Assembly (NCBI GenBank): GCA_024235395.1
Contig: JACKMK010000002.1
Coordinates: 186,001 to 250,000 of the forward strand
Source: Chromatiaceae bacterium
GTDB taxonomy: Bacteria; Pseudomonadota; Gammaproteobacteria; Chromatiales; Chromatiaceae
Length of the DNA stretch: 64,000 nt
Reading direction: 5' to 3'
Under the pieces are notes generated by a model. It was not told where the DNA came from. It worked only from the letters and a program-made list of their open reading frames with translations, and searched no databases. Both the position numbers and the translations under genes were made by a program. Positions 1-8,724 of this stretch are shown piece after piece. Each line of letters begins with the position of its first letter. Positions within the stretch are counted from its first letter, which is position 1.

Positions 1-222
1 GCCGGGCGGGCAGCGGTTGATCTCGGCTTCACCACTGGCGATCGCCTCGGCGTAGGGGCGGCATCCGGCGAATCCGCATTGTCCGCACTGGGTCTGCGGC
101 AGCAGTGCATCGACCTGATCGGCGATCGGGTCGCCTTCGACCCGGAAACGGATCGCGGAGTAACCGAGCACCAGGCCAAACAGCGTGGCCATGCCGGCAA
201 TGGTGGCGATCGCGGCGAGCAT
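1..222 (-). CDS. rnfB: Electron transport complex subunit RnfB (partial, N-terminal part)
   Basis: RnfB is the ferredoxin-like Fe-S subunit of the Rnf complex, which couples ferredoxin:NAD+ electron transfer to ion movement across the inner membrane. Only the first 74 codons are present; the gene runs off the left edge. Residues 1-23 form a hydrophobic N-terminal anchor. They are followed by the RnfB four-cysteine motif CGQCGFAGC with a fourth Cys at residue 71 (Cys46, 49, 54, 71), which binds a [4Fe-4S] cluster. The start ATG lies 7 bp after the rnfA stop, so the two genes form one operon read leftwards. The later ferredoxin domains are outside the window. Identification is firm. Confidence 0.93.
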   Translation of the reverse strand, partial: MLAAIATIAGMATLFGLVLGYSAIRFRVEGDPIADQVDALLPQTQCGQCGFAGCRPYAEAIASGEAEINRCPPG

Positions 223-229
223 GCGCGGT

Positions 230-811
230 CTACCCGCTGACCAGGCCGGCGAAGCCCATGAACGCCATCGACATCAGGCCCGCGGTCACCAGGGCGATCG
301 CGTTGCCCTGGAAGGGCTCCGGTACGTCGGCCACGGCGACCCGCTCGCGTACCGCGGCGAACAGCACCAGCACCAGCGAGAACCCGACCGCGGCGCCGAA
401 ACCGTACAACGCCGATTCGACGAAACCGTGCTGTTGCTGGGTGTTGAGCAACGCGACGCCCAGCACCGCGCAGTTGGTCGTGATCAGCGGCAGAAAGATG
501 CCCAGCACCTGGTACAGCAATGGGCTGGTCTTGTGCATCACCATCTCGGTGAACTGCACGACCACCGCGATCACGAGGATGAACGCGATCGTGCGCAGGT
601 ATTCCACGCCCAAGGGCACCAGCAGGTACTCGTTGACCAGGTAGCTGCAGACCGACGACAGGGTCAGCACGAAGGTCGTCGCCAGGCCCATACCGAGCGC
701 GGTCTCCAGCTTGCGCGACACGCCCATGAACGGACACAGGCCAAGGAACTTCACCAACACGAAGTTGTTCACCAGCACGGTGCTGACCAGGATCAGGGCG
801 TATTCAGTCAT
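230..811 (-). CDS. rnfA: Electron transport complex subunit RnfA
   Basis: RnfA is an integral inner-membrane subunit of the Rnf (Rsx) ion-translocating oxidoreductase. The 193-residue protein has the normal family length and about six membrane segments. It begins MTEYALILVSTVLVNNFVLV and carries the conserved patches FLGLCPFMGVS and LPLITTNCAVLG; the two Cys-containing half-helices are typical of RnfA/RnfE. It is the first gene of a leftward operon with rnfB following after 7 bp. No convincing promoter could be fixed in the 363 bp upstream. Confidence 0.96.
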   Translation of the reverse strand: MTEYALILVSTVLVNNFVLVKFLGLCPFMGVSRKLETALGMGLATTFVLTLSSVCSYLVNEYLLVPLGVEYLRTIAFILVIAVVVQFTEMVMHKTSPLLYQVLGIFLPLITTNCAVLGVALLNTQQQHGFVESALYGFGAAVGFSLVLVLFAAVRERVAVADVPEPFQGNAIALVTAGLMSMAFMGFAGLVSG

Positions 812-1174
812 CGGACCTCAGTTGTCGCCTCACGTCGGGCATCGCGGGGGGCTGCGCTCGTCAGGGATGGCGGCCATAAAATGGACGTTCCCAGGTGGGA
901 GCCGTGCGGCGCACGCTTCTTTTAACCGATTGTCCGGCGGACCGCCTTGCGTTTGCGCAAGGTCGTGGCATGGTCGGCAATCGGTTCAAGCGCCACAGTT
1001 TATCAATCTCGGCCGATGCTGTCGGGTCCGGGACGCCGGCGAACACGCAATAACACGAAGGTTTTGGATGGCTTGACCCTGTGCAGTGACTGCGGCAGGG
1101 TGCGAGCAGGTCGAACCGGAGGGGGTCGCCGACCAGGTCGGAGGCGCGGGATCCAGGCAGACGGGAGGTCGGCG
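812..1174. other. Intergenic region between divergent rnfA and egtB
   Basis: This 363-bp stretch must hold the promoters of the leftward rnf operon and the rightward egt run. Open frames crossing it have no family resemblance and are not called. One perfect hairpin is visible at 945-962 (7-bp stem CCTTGCG/CGCAAGG, loop TTTG); it has no T-run, so it is not a standard terminator. The sequence GGGAGG at 1163-1168 is the ribosome-binding site of egtB. I could not identify a confident -35/-10 pair. Confidence 0.5.
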
Positions 1175-2467
1175 ATGCCATCAGCGAACCAGGCCCATGC
1201 GCAGGATGACGCGGTGCGTGCCGATGTCGCCGCCCGCTATTGCCGCGTCAGGGCCGCCAGCGAGGCGTTGTGCCGCCCGCTGGAGATCGAGGATTACGGG
1301 CTGCAGACGATGCCCGACGTCAGCCCCGCGAAATGGCACATCGCACACACCAGCTGGTTCTTCGAGACCTTCCTGCTGCTGCCGTTTGCCGGCGCTTACC
1401 GGGTCCACGATCCGGCCTTCGATCACCTGTTCAACTCGTACTACCTCACCCACGGGCAACCTTTCCTGCGTCCGCAGCGGGGGGTCCTGTCACGCCCGAC
1501 GGTCGCCGAGGTCTACGACTACCGGCAGGTCGTCGATGATGCAATGATCACGCTGATCGGTGCGGCCGACGGCGCCGAATGGACGCGGATCGAACCATTG
1601 ATCCAGCTCGGACTGAACCACGAACAACAGCACCAGGAGCTGTTGTTGACCGATTTAAAGCACGCCTTCTTCGCAAATCCGCTGCGGCCCGCCTACCGCC
1701 AGGACCTGCCGGTGCCGCCGGTGCGCGCGCCGGTGCCCGGCGGTTGGCAGGCGTGGGACGGGGGGCTGCACGAGATCGGTGCCGCAGGGCCGGATTTCGC
1801 GTACGACAACGAACGGCCCCGGCACCGCTGCTGGCTCGAGGACTTCGCGCTGGCCGAGCATCCGGTGAGCAACGCCGAGTACCTCGCGTTCATCGAGGAC
1901 GGTGGTTACCGAGAGCCGCAGTGGTGGCTGTCGGAGGGCTGGGCGACCGTCCAGAGCCAGGCCTGGGAGGCGCCCCTGTACTGGGAGCGACGTGACGGCG
2001 CCTGGTGGCAGTTCACGCTGGCCGGCATGCGCCCGCTCGACCTGGCCGCGCCGGTCACGCACGTCAGTTTTTACGAAGCCGACGCGTTCGCCGCCTGGGC
2101 CGGCAGGCGACTGCCGCTGGAGACCGAATGGGAGCGGGTCGCGGTGTCGACCGCCCGAGGCACCGACGCGAACCTGCGTGACACGGGCTGGCTGCAGCCC
2201 GTCGCCGGTCCGGCCGGGCAGGGCATGCGCCAGCTGTTCGGTGATGTCTGGGAATGGACCGCGAGCGCGTACACCGCTTACCCGGGGTTCCAGACCGCCG
2301 AGGGACCGGTCGGTGAGTACAACGGCAAGTTCATGTCCGGGCAGATGGTGCTGCGCGGTGGTTCCTGCGTGACCCCGGCCGATCACATCCGCGCCAGTTA
2401 CCGGAACTTCTTCTACCCGCACGATCGCTGGCAGTTTTCCGGTATACGCCTCGCGGAGGATCGATGA
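1175..2467 (+). CDS. egtB: Ergothioneine biosynthesis sulfoxide synthase EgtB
   Basis: EgtB is a non-haem iron enzyme that couples hercynine to a cysteine-containing thiol with O2 to give a sulfoxide, the central step of ergothioneine synthesis. The 430-residue protein has an N-terminal DinB-like domain and a C-terminal formylglycine-generating-enzyme-like fold. The iron-binding histidines are visible: WHIAHTSWFFETF (probably His58) and NHEQQHQELL (His149 and His153). The C-terminal domain shows the hallmark LFGDVWEWTASAY and VLRGGSCVTP. The start ATG at 1175 was chosen because GGGAGG lies 6 bases upstream; the open frame extends further left but without homology. The stop overlaps the egtD start (ATGA). 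No egtA, egtC or egtE is in the window, so the thiol donor and C-S lyase are unresolved. Confidence 0.94.
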   Translation: MPSANQAHAQDDAVRADVAARYCRVRAASEALCRPLEIEDYGLQTMPDVSPAKWHIAHTSWFFETFLLLPFAGAYRVHDPAFDHLFNSYYLTHGQPFLRPQRGVLSRPTVAEVYDYRQVVDDAMITLIGAADGAEWTRIEPLIQLGLNHEQQHQELLLTDLKHAFFANPLRPAYRQDLPVPPVRAPVPGGWQAWDGGLHEIGAAGPDFAYDNERPRHRCWLEDFALAEHPVSNAEYLAFIEDGGYREPQWWLSEGWATVQSQAWEAPLYWERRDGAWWQFTLAGMRPLDLAAPVTHVSFYEADAFAAWAGRRLPLETEWERVAVSTARGTDANLRDTGWLQPVAGPAGQGMRQLFGDVWEWTASAYTAYPGFQTAEGPVGEYNGKFMSGQMVLRGGSCVTPADHIRASYRNFFYPHDRWQFSGIRLAEDR

Positions 2468-3435
2468 ACGCACCGGTGGTCAATTTCTACGATGCGCATC
2501 CCGGCACTGCGAACCTGCGGCGCGAGGTGCTCAGCGGCCTGGCCGCACAACCGCGCGCCATTCCGGCCAAGTTCTTCTACGACGAGCGCGGTTCGGCATT
2601 ATTCGACCAGATCTGCGAGCTTCCCGAGTATTACCAGACGCGCACCGAGATGGCGATCCTGCGCCGCGCGTTGCCCGAACTGGCGCAGTTGGTCGGCAAC
2701 GAATGCCTGTTGGTCGAGTTGGGCAGCGGTGCCAGCCGCAAGGTACGGCTGCTGCTCGAGGAGCTGCGTCCGAGTGGCTACGTCGGCGTGGACATATCAC
2801 GCGAATTCCTGCTCGCCGCGACCCAGACCCTGGCACGCGACTATCCCTGGCTCGAAGTACACGCGGCGTGCGTGGATTTCACGACCGGCCTGGATATTCC
2901 ACAATACGCGGCGCACAGCGAGATGCTGGCGTTCTTTCCCGGGTCCAGCATCGGCAATTTCGATCCCGACGATGCGGCGGTGCTGATGTCCGACATCGCA
3001 CAGATGGTCGGTCCGCTGGGGCACCTGTTGATTGGTGTCGACCTGAAGAAGCCGGTCGAGCTGTTGAACGCCGCGTACAACGATGCGTCCGGGGTCACCG
3101 CGGCGTTCAACCGCAACCTGTTGCATCGCATCGCCAATGAGCTCGACAGCGACATCGATCCGGACGCGTTCGAACACTACGCGTTTTACAACCCGTCTGC
3201 CGGGCGGGTCGAGATGCACCTGGTAAGTCGCCAACGCCAGACGTTGCACATCGAACGCCGCGCATTCGCCTTCGAGCCCGGCGATGCGATCCATACCGAG
3301 AGCTCTTACAAGTATCGCGTCGATGAATTCGGCCACCTCGCGGCGCGCGCCGGCTTTCGCCAGCGTGCCGTCTGGGTCGACGAGGACGAACTCTTCAGCG
3401 TGCAGCTGCTGCAATGTCTGCCACGCGCGGCCTGA
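2464..3435 (+). CDS. egtD: L-histidine N(alpha)-methyltransferase EgtD
   Basis: EgtD trimethylates the alpha-amino group of histidine with S-adenosylmethionine to form hercynine, the substrate of EgtB. The 323-residue protein has the expected family length. The SAM-binding loop ELGSGASRK follows an N-terminal part with FFYDERGSALFDQI, typical of the family, and FPGSSIGNFDP sits in the middle of the protein. Translation is probably coupled to egtB through the 4-base overlap. With egtB it gives the minimal bacterial hercynine-to-sulfoxide pair. Identification is firm. Confidence 0.96.
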   Translation: MNAPVVNFYDAHPGTANLRREVLSGLAAQPRAIPAKFFYDERGSALFDQICELPEYYQTRTEMAILRRALPELAQLVGNECLLVELGSGASRKVRLLLEELRPSGYVGVDISREFLLAATQTLARDYPWLEVHAACVDFTTGLDIPQYAAHSEMLAFFPGSSIGNFDPDDAAVLMSDIAQMVGPLGHLLIGVDLKKPVELLNAAYNDASGVTAAFNRNLLHRIANELDSDIDPDAFEHYAFYNPSAGRVEMHLVSRQRQTLHIERRAFAFEPGDAIHTESSYKYRVDEFGHLAARAGFRQRAVWVDEDELFSVQLLQCLPRAA

Positions 3436-3442
3436 ATCGGTC

Positions 3443-4561
3443 ATGGAGCTGCGTCTAGCCGCATCGGACGACCAGCGTCTCGCCGTCTACCGGCTGCGTT
3501 ACGACGTCTACATCGACGAGCTGCGCTACCACCTGCCGCTCGCCGACCATGCACAGCGTGCCATGCACGACGACCTCGAATCTGGCAGCGAACTGATCAT
3601 GGCGCTCGAGGATGGCCGGGTGGTCGGCTCATTGAGGGTGCACCTGGGCGGCGACGGCGGCCTGCCGGACGCCTTCATCGACAATTTCGACATCGCCCGC
3701 TTCGTTTCGCACCTGCCTATCGATCGCATCATGGTGGCGTCACGTTTCGTCGTGCGCACCAGCCATCGGCGGCGGTCTCTGTCGTTCCGGTTGATCGAGT
3801 TCGCCTTTCGCATGGCCGCGGAACGCGGCATGGAGCTGGCGTTCATCGAGTGCCTGCCGCACCTGATACCGCTGTACCAGAAGCTCGGCTTCCGGCGTGT
3901 GGGGCCGGGGTTCTATCGCGACGATTCCGGCGTGCTGTCGCCGATGTGTCTGGTGGTGCGCGACCTGGCCTATCTGAAAGAGCGGCGTTCGCCTTTGTAC
4001 GCGACCGCGCGGCAGTTGTTCGGCGAGGCCCTGCCGCCGTCCTGGCTGGAGGCATTGTTCCCGGACGGCGAGCCGGGTGACGACACGGCGGCGGCCATCG
4101 AACGCTGGTCCGAGGCGCACGGCGTGCTGAGTACCGGCGAATTGCATGCGCAGACCGTGCTGGGTGGTTTCTCGGCCGACGAGCTGCAGCGGGTGATCGA
4201 GCGCGGGGTGGTGATCGACTGCAGTGCCGGCGAACGTCTGATCCTGAGCGGCTCGGGTCACCGCAACCTGTACATCGTGCTGGAAGGGAGCTGCGAGGTG
4301 CGGCTCGACGGCCGCAGCCTTGGCGTCGTCGCCGCGGGCGACGTGGTCGGCGAGATGGCGTGGTTACTCGATTCGCAGCGCACCGCCGATGTTGTCGCGA
4401 CCAGCGACCGGGTGCGCGTGCTGTCGTTGACCGATGCCGACCTCGATCGGATGGTGGCCTCCGGGTCGCGCGAGGCGATCAAGTTCCTGTTGAATCTGTC
4501 ACGCGTGCTCGGCCGCCGGTTGCTGGCATTGCGCGCGCTGCTCGGACCCGTGGGCGTCTGA
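3443..4561 (+). CDS. GNAT-type N-acyltransferase fused to a cyclic-nucleotide-binding domain
   Basis: The 372-residue protein has two recognisable parts. Residues 1 to about 190 resemble GNAT acyltransferases of the N-acyl amino acid synthase / autoinducer-synthase-like group (YRLRYDVYIDEL near the start, then RIMVASRFVVR and YQKLGFRRVGPGFYRDD). Residues of about 240-365 form a cNMP-binding domain, with a phosphate-binding cassette GEMAWLLDSQRTADV that keeps the Glu and Arg that bind cAMP or cGMP. The start ATG at 3443 lies 7 bp after the egtD stop, so the gene probably belongs to the egt transcript. The natural reading is an acyltransferase controlled by a cyclic nucleotide; the acceptor is unknown. 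CpdA, a cAMP phosphodiesterase, is encoded at 54953-55807. Confidence 0.8.
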   Translation: MELRLAASDDQRLAVYRLRYDVYIDELRYHLPLADHAQRAMHDDLESGSELIMALEDGRVVGSLRVHLGGDGGLPDAFIDNFDIARFVSHLPIDRIMVASRFVVRTSHRRRSLSFRLIEFAFRMAAERGMELAFIECLPHLIPLYQKLGFRRVGPGFYRDDSGVLSPMCLVVRDLAYLKERRSPLYATARQLFGEALPPSWLEALFPDGEPGDDTAAAIERWSEAHGVLSTGELHAQTVLGGFSADELQRVIERGVVIDCSAGERLILSGSGHRNLYIVLEGSCEVRLDGRSLGVVAAGDVVGEMAWLLDSQRTADVVATSDRVRVLSLTDADLDRMVASGSREAIKFLLNLSRVLGRRLLALRALLGPVGV

Positions 4562-4600
4562 ACCTGCATGTCCGCCCGCGCCGCGGGCATAGGGAGTGAA

Positions 4601-5071
4601 ATGATGCGTCGCGCACTGCTGCTCGGGATCTGTCTGGTTGTCGCCGGCGGCGCGGCCGCCCGTGAGCTGCACAGCTATGCACTGGTGCAGGACGACGGAT
4701 CGCTGCTGGTAAAGGGCAAGCGAGTCCACCTGTACGGCATCTATCTGCCCGATACCGGTCAGCATTGTCGCAGCAACCTCCGGCCGGTGCGTTGCGCGTC
4801 GCGTGCGGCCCTGGCGCTGGATTTCCGCATCCAGGGCTTCGTGCACTGCTATCCGCAGTCCCGCAATGCGGACAACAGCCTCAACGCGATCTGCTTTGTC
4901 GACCGCAGCGCGTTCGACGACGGCGAGGATCTGGCGGCCCATCTGTTGCAGCTTGGATGGGCCATGGCGTTGCCCGGGGCTCCGTACGAGTACCATGCGC
5001 TCGAGCGACTTGCACGACACAAACAGCTCGGTATCTGGGGAACCGTGGTAGACGGCGTCTCGCGTCGTTGA
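4601..5071 (+). CDS. Secreted staphylococcal-nuclease-fold protein, active site degenerate
   Basis: The 156-residue product starts with a clear signal peptide (MMRRALLLGICLVVAGGAAA). The rest has the SNase/thermonuclease layout: VHLYGIYLPD matches the family signature RLxGIDxPE, and the C-terminal LARHKQLGIWG matches the usual 'A...GLW' end. The catalytic Arg of the signature is replaced by His and the calcium-binding Asp by Tyr, so nuclease activity is doubtful. Four cysteines could form disulfides after export. AGGGAG at 4591-4596 fixes the start at 4601 (or 4604). It follows the GNAT-cNMP gene by 39 bp. Confidence 0.65.
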   Translation: MMRRALLLGICLVVAGGAAARELHSYALVQDDGSLLVKGKRVHLYGIYLPDTGQHCRSNLRPVRCASRAALALDFRIQGFVHCYPQSRNADNSLNAICFVDRSAFDDGEDLAAHLLQLGWAMALPGAPYEYHALERLARHKQLGIWGTVVDGVSRR

Positions 5072-5107
5072 CGCCGGCGGCGGGGCACGCCCGGGCGCCG
5101 CGTCCGG

Positions 5108-7060
5108 TCAGCTTCCGGCCGCTGCGGCGGTCGACGGTGCGACGACCCTGGGCAGGATGAACTCGAAACGTGTCCCGCCGCCGGGCGGGCTGTCGCAATG
5201 CAGCTCACCGTGCAGCGTGTTGTGCACCAGGTTGTGCACGATGTGCAGGCCCAGGCCGGTACCACCGATATGTCGGCCGGTCGTGAAGAAGGGCTCGAAT
5301 ACACGCTTGATGTCGTCCTGCGGGATCCCCCGGCCGTCGTCGGCATACACCAGGCGGATCTCGTTGTCGCCGGACGCCTCGGCGGCGATGTGCAGCCGGC
5401 CGACCTGGCCTGGTTCGAACGCGTAGCGCAGCGAGTTGGTGATCAGGTTGGTCAGGATCTGCGACAGCGCACCGGGGTAGCTGTCCATCTCCAGGTCGCG
5501 CGGGCAGTCCACCTCTACGATATGCGGGCTGTGTTTCAGCGCGGGCCTCAGGCTCAACAGGATGCCGTCGATGTACTCGGCCAGCGCAAACCGGCGGCGT
5601 TCGTGATGGCTCTGGTCAGCGGCGACCTGCTTGAAGCTGCGTACCAAGGTGGCGGCACGCTGCAGGTTGCCAAGGATGATCTCGTTACCCTCGCGAAACG
5701 TCTCCGCAAACTCGGTCAGTTGACGCCGCGTGAGGGTGTTGGCATCGATCTGCGTGGACAGCTCGCGCAGCTTGTCCGTCAGGTGCGAACTGGCCGTCAC
5801 GCCGATGCCAATCGGCGTGTTGATCTCGTGCGCGATGCCGGCCACCAGCCGCCCGAGGGCGGCCAGCCGCTCTGCCTCGATCAGGCGTTCGCGCGACTGC
5901 ATCAGTTGCTCGGTTCGCTCCGCAACCCGGGTCTCGAGCGTCTCCTTCGCGGCGACCAGTTCCAGTTCCTGTTGCTTGCGGTCGGTGATCGGAAAACGGA
6001 TCGCGACATATTGCTGTGGTCTGCCGTGTTTATCGAGAATCGGCACGATGGTGGTGTCCACCCAGTAGTGGCCGCCGTCCTTGTCGCGGTTGCGGATCTC
6101 GCCCTTCCAGACCCTGCCGCTGGCAATGGTGCCCCACATGTCCGCGAAAAACTGCTTCGGGTGATGGCCCGAGTTGACGACTCGGTGCGTGTTGCCGAGC
6201 AGCTCGCCGCGGTCATAGCGCGAGATCTCGCAGAACTTCTCGTTGGCGTAGGTGATGGTGCCGTTGACGTCCGTGATCGAGACGATCGCGGCGTGGTCGA
6301 TCGCCCGCTTGTGTTGCTGCAGCAACACCTCGGCATTTGCGAGTTCCACCAGCATGGCGTTGAAACCTTCGTAGAGCGCGCCGATCTCGGTGCGGTCTGC
6401 GGTATGCACGCGCAACGAGAAGTCGCCGGTCGTCGACACCTGTTGCATCGCGGCTGTCAGAAAGCGTATCGGACGCGTGATCCTGCGTTGAAGGCCCATC
6501 GACACGCCCAGCGCGAGCAGCAGCGACAAAGGGATGAGCGCAGCGATCGGTACCAGGTTGGTGGTGAGCCAGTCGTCGCGCAGGTCGGCGGAGATGTCCA
6601 GCATCGCCGTGGCTCGTTCACCCCCCTGCAGGGCGAAGCTGGACCACAGCCGCATACCGCCCGGGGCCGGCGCATGTCCCGGCTGTTCCGATGGGTCCGG
6701 TGCGTCGAGCGCAGGGCGGTCGGCCCGATGGTAGCTGTACAGCGATTCTCCGGCGGGGTCGTAGGCGAACAGGTAACGGACATCAGAGAAGGCGCGCAGC
6801 GTCGTGGTGATGTCCGAAGTGGCATCCGTGTTGTCAGTGCCGGTCAGACGGATCAGCCGGGGTGTCAATGAATGCAGAATCGCGCGGCCGATGTGTTCTC
6901 GATCGTTTTGAAAGGTGCGGTAGTCCCAGTATCCGACCACGGCCGCCACGCTGGTCGTCACGATCACCGTGACCGCCAGCATCATGCCGATCAGTCGGTT
7001 GCGCAGCATGGATTCGCGGGCGGTGCGCACCGGAGAGGGCGGGGGGGTGTCCTGATGCAT
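5108..7060 (-). CDS. Membrane sensor histidine kinase (HAMP-PAS-HisKA-HATPase)
   Basis: This 650-residue sensor kinase has a first membrane segment near residues 20-45, a periplasmic part to about 165, a second membrane segment near 168-190 and a HAMP domain with P-type RRITRPIRFL. A PAS domain follows (ITDVNGTITYANEKFCEIS with the PAC-like tail FPITDRKQQE) and then a coiled coil. The phospho-acceptor helix is GRLVAGIAHEINTPIG. The ATPase domain shows NLITNSLRYAF (N box), DDGRGIPQDD (G1) and GGTGLGLHIV (G2). It lies 95 bp downstream of the HD-GYP regulator on the same strand and is its obvious partner. The signal sensed is not visible. No strong ribosome-binding site precedes the start. Confidence 0.88.
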   Translation of the reverse strand: MHQDTPPPSPVRTARESMLRNRLIGMMLAVTVIVTTSVAAVVGYWDYRTFQNDREHIGRAILHSLTPRLIRLTGTDNTDATSDITTTLRAFSDVRYLFAYDPAGESLYSYHRADRPALDAPDPSEQPGHAPAPGGMRLWSSFALQGGERATAMLDISADLRDDWLTTNLVPIAALIPLSLLLALGVSMGLQRRITRPIRFLTAAMQQVSTTGDFSLRVHTADRTEIGALYEGFNAMLVELANAEVLLQQHKRAIDHAAIVSITDVNGTITYANEKFCEISRYDRGELLGNTHRVVNSGHHPKQFFADMWGTIASGRVWKGEIRNRDKDGGHYWVDTTIVPILDKHGRPQQYVAIRFPITDRKQQELELVAAKETLETRVAERTEQLMQSRERLIEAERLAALGRLVAGIAHEINTPIGIGVTASSHLTDKLRELSTQIDANTLTRRQLTEFAETFREGNEIILGNLQRAATLVRSFKQVAADQSHHERRRFALAEYIDGILLSLRPALKHSPHIVEVDCPRDLEMDSYPGALSQILTNLITNSLRYAFEPGQVGRLHIAAEASGDNEIRLVYADDGRGIPQDDIKRVFEPFFTTGRHIGGTGLGLHIVHNLVHNTLHGELHCDSPPGGGTRFEFILPRVVAPSTAAAAGS

Positions 7061-7155
7061 TTCAGCCGGTTGCCATGCCGAACGCCGGTGGACCGGTGGG
7101 CCGGGTGTCTACGGGCGCCATTCCTGCGGTGTACCTCGTTGTCGGCCCGCAACGT

Positions 7156-8724
7156 TCAATGCAGGCGCGGTACCCTGTCGCGCAACGCCACGATGTCGTC
7201 GATGTGTTCGATCAGCAATTCTGCGATCCGGGGGTCGAAATGCCGACCGCGCTCGGCGCGGAAATATTCGAGGATCTGTTCGAGCGGCCATGCATCCTTG
7301 TAGCAACGCTTGGAGCCGAGCGCATCGAACACGTCGGCGACCGCTACGATACGCCCGTACAGATGGATGTCTTCGCCGGCGGCGCCATGCGGGTAACCGC
7401 TGCCGTCCCAACGCTCCTGGTGATCGCGGGCGATGACCGCGGCGGCGGCCAGGATGGGTCGCTGCGAGTGCTTGAGCATGTCGTGACCGAGCGTCGCGTG
7501 GGTCTTCATCACCTCGAACTCCTCGTCCGTGAGGCTGCCGGGTTTTTCCAGGATGAGGTCCGGGATGCCGATCTTGCCGATGTCGTGCAGTGGCGCGGCC
7601 AACCGGATCAGTCTCGCCTCTGCTTCGTCGAGACCCAGCTTGAGTGCCAGGAACTCGGAATAGGCGGCGACACGGTCAACGTGTCGGGCGGTCTCCCATG
7701 AGCGGAACTCGGCCACTGTGCCGAGCATGTTGACGATCTCGCGCTGGGTATGCTCGATCTCGCGGTTCAGCATGATGTTGTCGAATGCCACGGAGGTGTT
7801 CGCACAGAACAATTCCACCATGCGGCGCAATTCGGGGCTGAGGTCGCTGCCGCACCCGGCGAGATAGACCTGTCCATGCTGGCCCTGGCTGTTCTCGAAA
7901 TAGAACACGCAGGCGTCCTCCTTGAACAGCGTGCGCTGCGATTGCCGGGATTCCAGCAGATGCCCGTAGACGTGTTGGTCGACGACGTCTTGGATCGGTC
8001 TGCCGATGTGCGCGGCGAAGCGCCCGGTACCGGCGACCATCGTCTCGACGCCGATTTCGGACTGGTAGTTGCCGGAAACGAAGGCCGCCGAGGTACAGAA
8101 ACTGTCGCGCTCGGGGCGGATCATCGATCCGAGCTGGATCATCAATCCGGAAAAGAAATCGTCGAGGTCGCGGTAGCGGAAGATGTTGGCGGTCGATGCA
8201 ATGACCCTCTCGAGGCCGCGCCGATGACCGTCGATCGTCAGCAGGTCGGCATAGCCGCGGATCGCCGCGTACAGCGCGGTCGAAAGGCGTTGCGCGGTGA
8301 GTTCGGTCTTTTCCTTGTAGTCGTTGATGTCGTACTCGCGAATCACCCGGCCTTCGGGTGCCTGACCCGGCTGTCCGGTACGCAGGATGATACGCAGCAG
8401 TCGGTTGCCGATGTCCTCTCGGATCGTCTGCACCAGGCGCAACCCGGCGTCCTGGGTCTCCATCACCACATCGACCAGCGCGGCGGCGATCTCGCGCTCG
8501 GTCCGCAGCAACGATTCCGCTTCCTGTGCCGAATAGGCGTGCAGCAGTTCCAGCGGCTGGCCCTCGTATTCGAATGAGCGCAGCGCCAGCCGGGTGACGT
8601 CGTGTACCGATTGCTCGTCGTCGACCACCAGGACCTTCCACGCGGCCGTGGGCGACCGTCGCGAGGTCGGCTGCTGCTCGTCGAGTTCGGTGGCGAAAAG
8701 CGGTTCGTCGAGTTGTGAGTTCAT
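7156..8724 (-). CDS. Response regulator with DUF3369 and HD-GYP domain (probable c-di-GMP phosphodiesterase)
   Basis: The 522-residue protein carries a receiver domain (VLVVDDEQSVHD; phospho-acceptor Asp in ALVDVVMET; Lys in DYKEKTEL), a middle sensor-like segment typical of DUF3369 regulators, and a C-terminal HD-GYP domain with HDIGKIGIPD and ERWDGSGYPHG. The complete HD and GYP motifs argue for active hydrolysis of c-di-GMP. The gene is first in a leftward pair with the PAS histidine kinase at 5108-7060. With LapG/LapD at 63-64 kb, it gives the window both removal and sensing of c-di-GMP; a functional link between them is inference. Confidence 0.88.
   Translation of the reverse strand: MNSQLDEPLFATELDEQQPTSRRSPTAAWKVLVVDDEQSVHDVTRLALRSFEYEGQPLELLHAYSAQEAESLLRTEREIAAALVDVVMETQDAGLRLVQTIREDIGNRLLRIILRTGQPGQAPEGRVIREYDINDYKEKTELTAQRLSTALYAAIRGYADLLTIDGHRRGLERVIASTANIFRYRDLDDFFSGLMIQLGSMIRPERDSFCTSAAFVSGNYQSEIGVETMVAGTGRFAAHIGRPIQDVVDQHVYGHLLESRQSQRTLFKEDACVFYFENSQGQHGQVYLAGCGSDLSPELRRMVELFCANTSVAFDNIMLNREIEHTQREIVNMLGTVAEFRSWETARHVDRVAAYSEFLALKLGLDEAEARLIRLAAPLHDIGKIGIPDLILEKPGSLTDEEFEVMKTHATLGHDMLKHSQRPILAAAAVIARDHQERWDGSGYPHGAAGEDIHLYGRIVAVADVFDALGSKRCYKDAWPLEQILEYFRAERGRHFDPRIAELLIEHIDDIVALRDRVPRLH

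Noticed and set aside
5198..6871. Plus-strand open frame of 557 codons over the histidine kinase
   Set aside because: Mirror of the kinase, which shows the H, N, G1 and G2 boxes on the minus strand.
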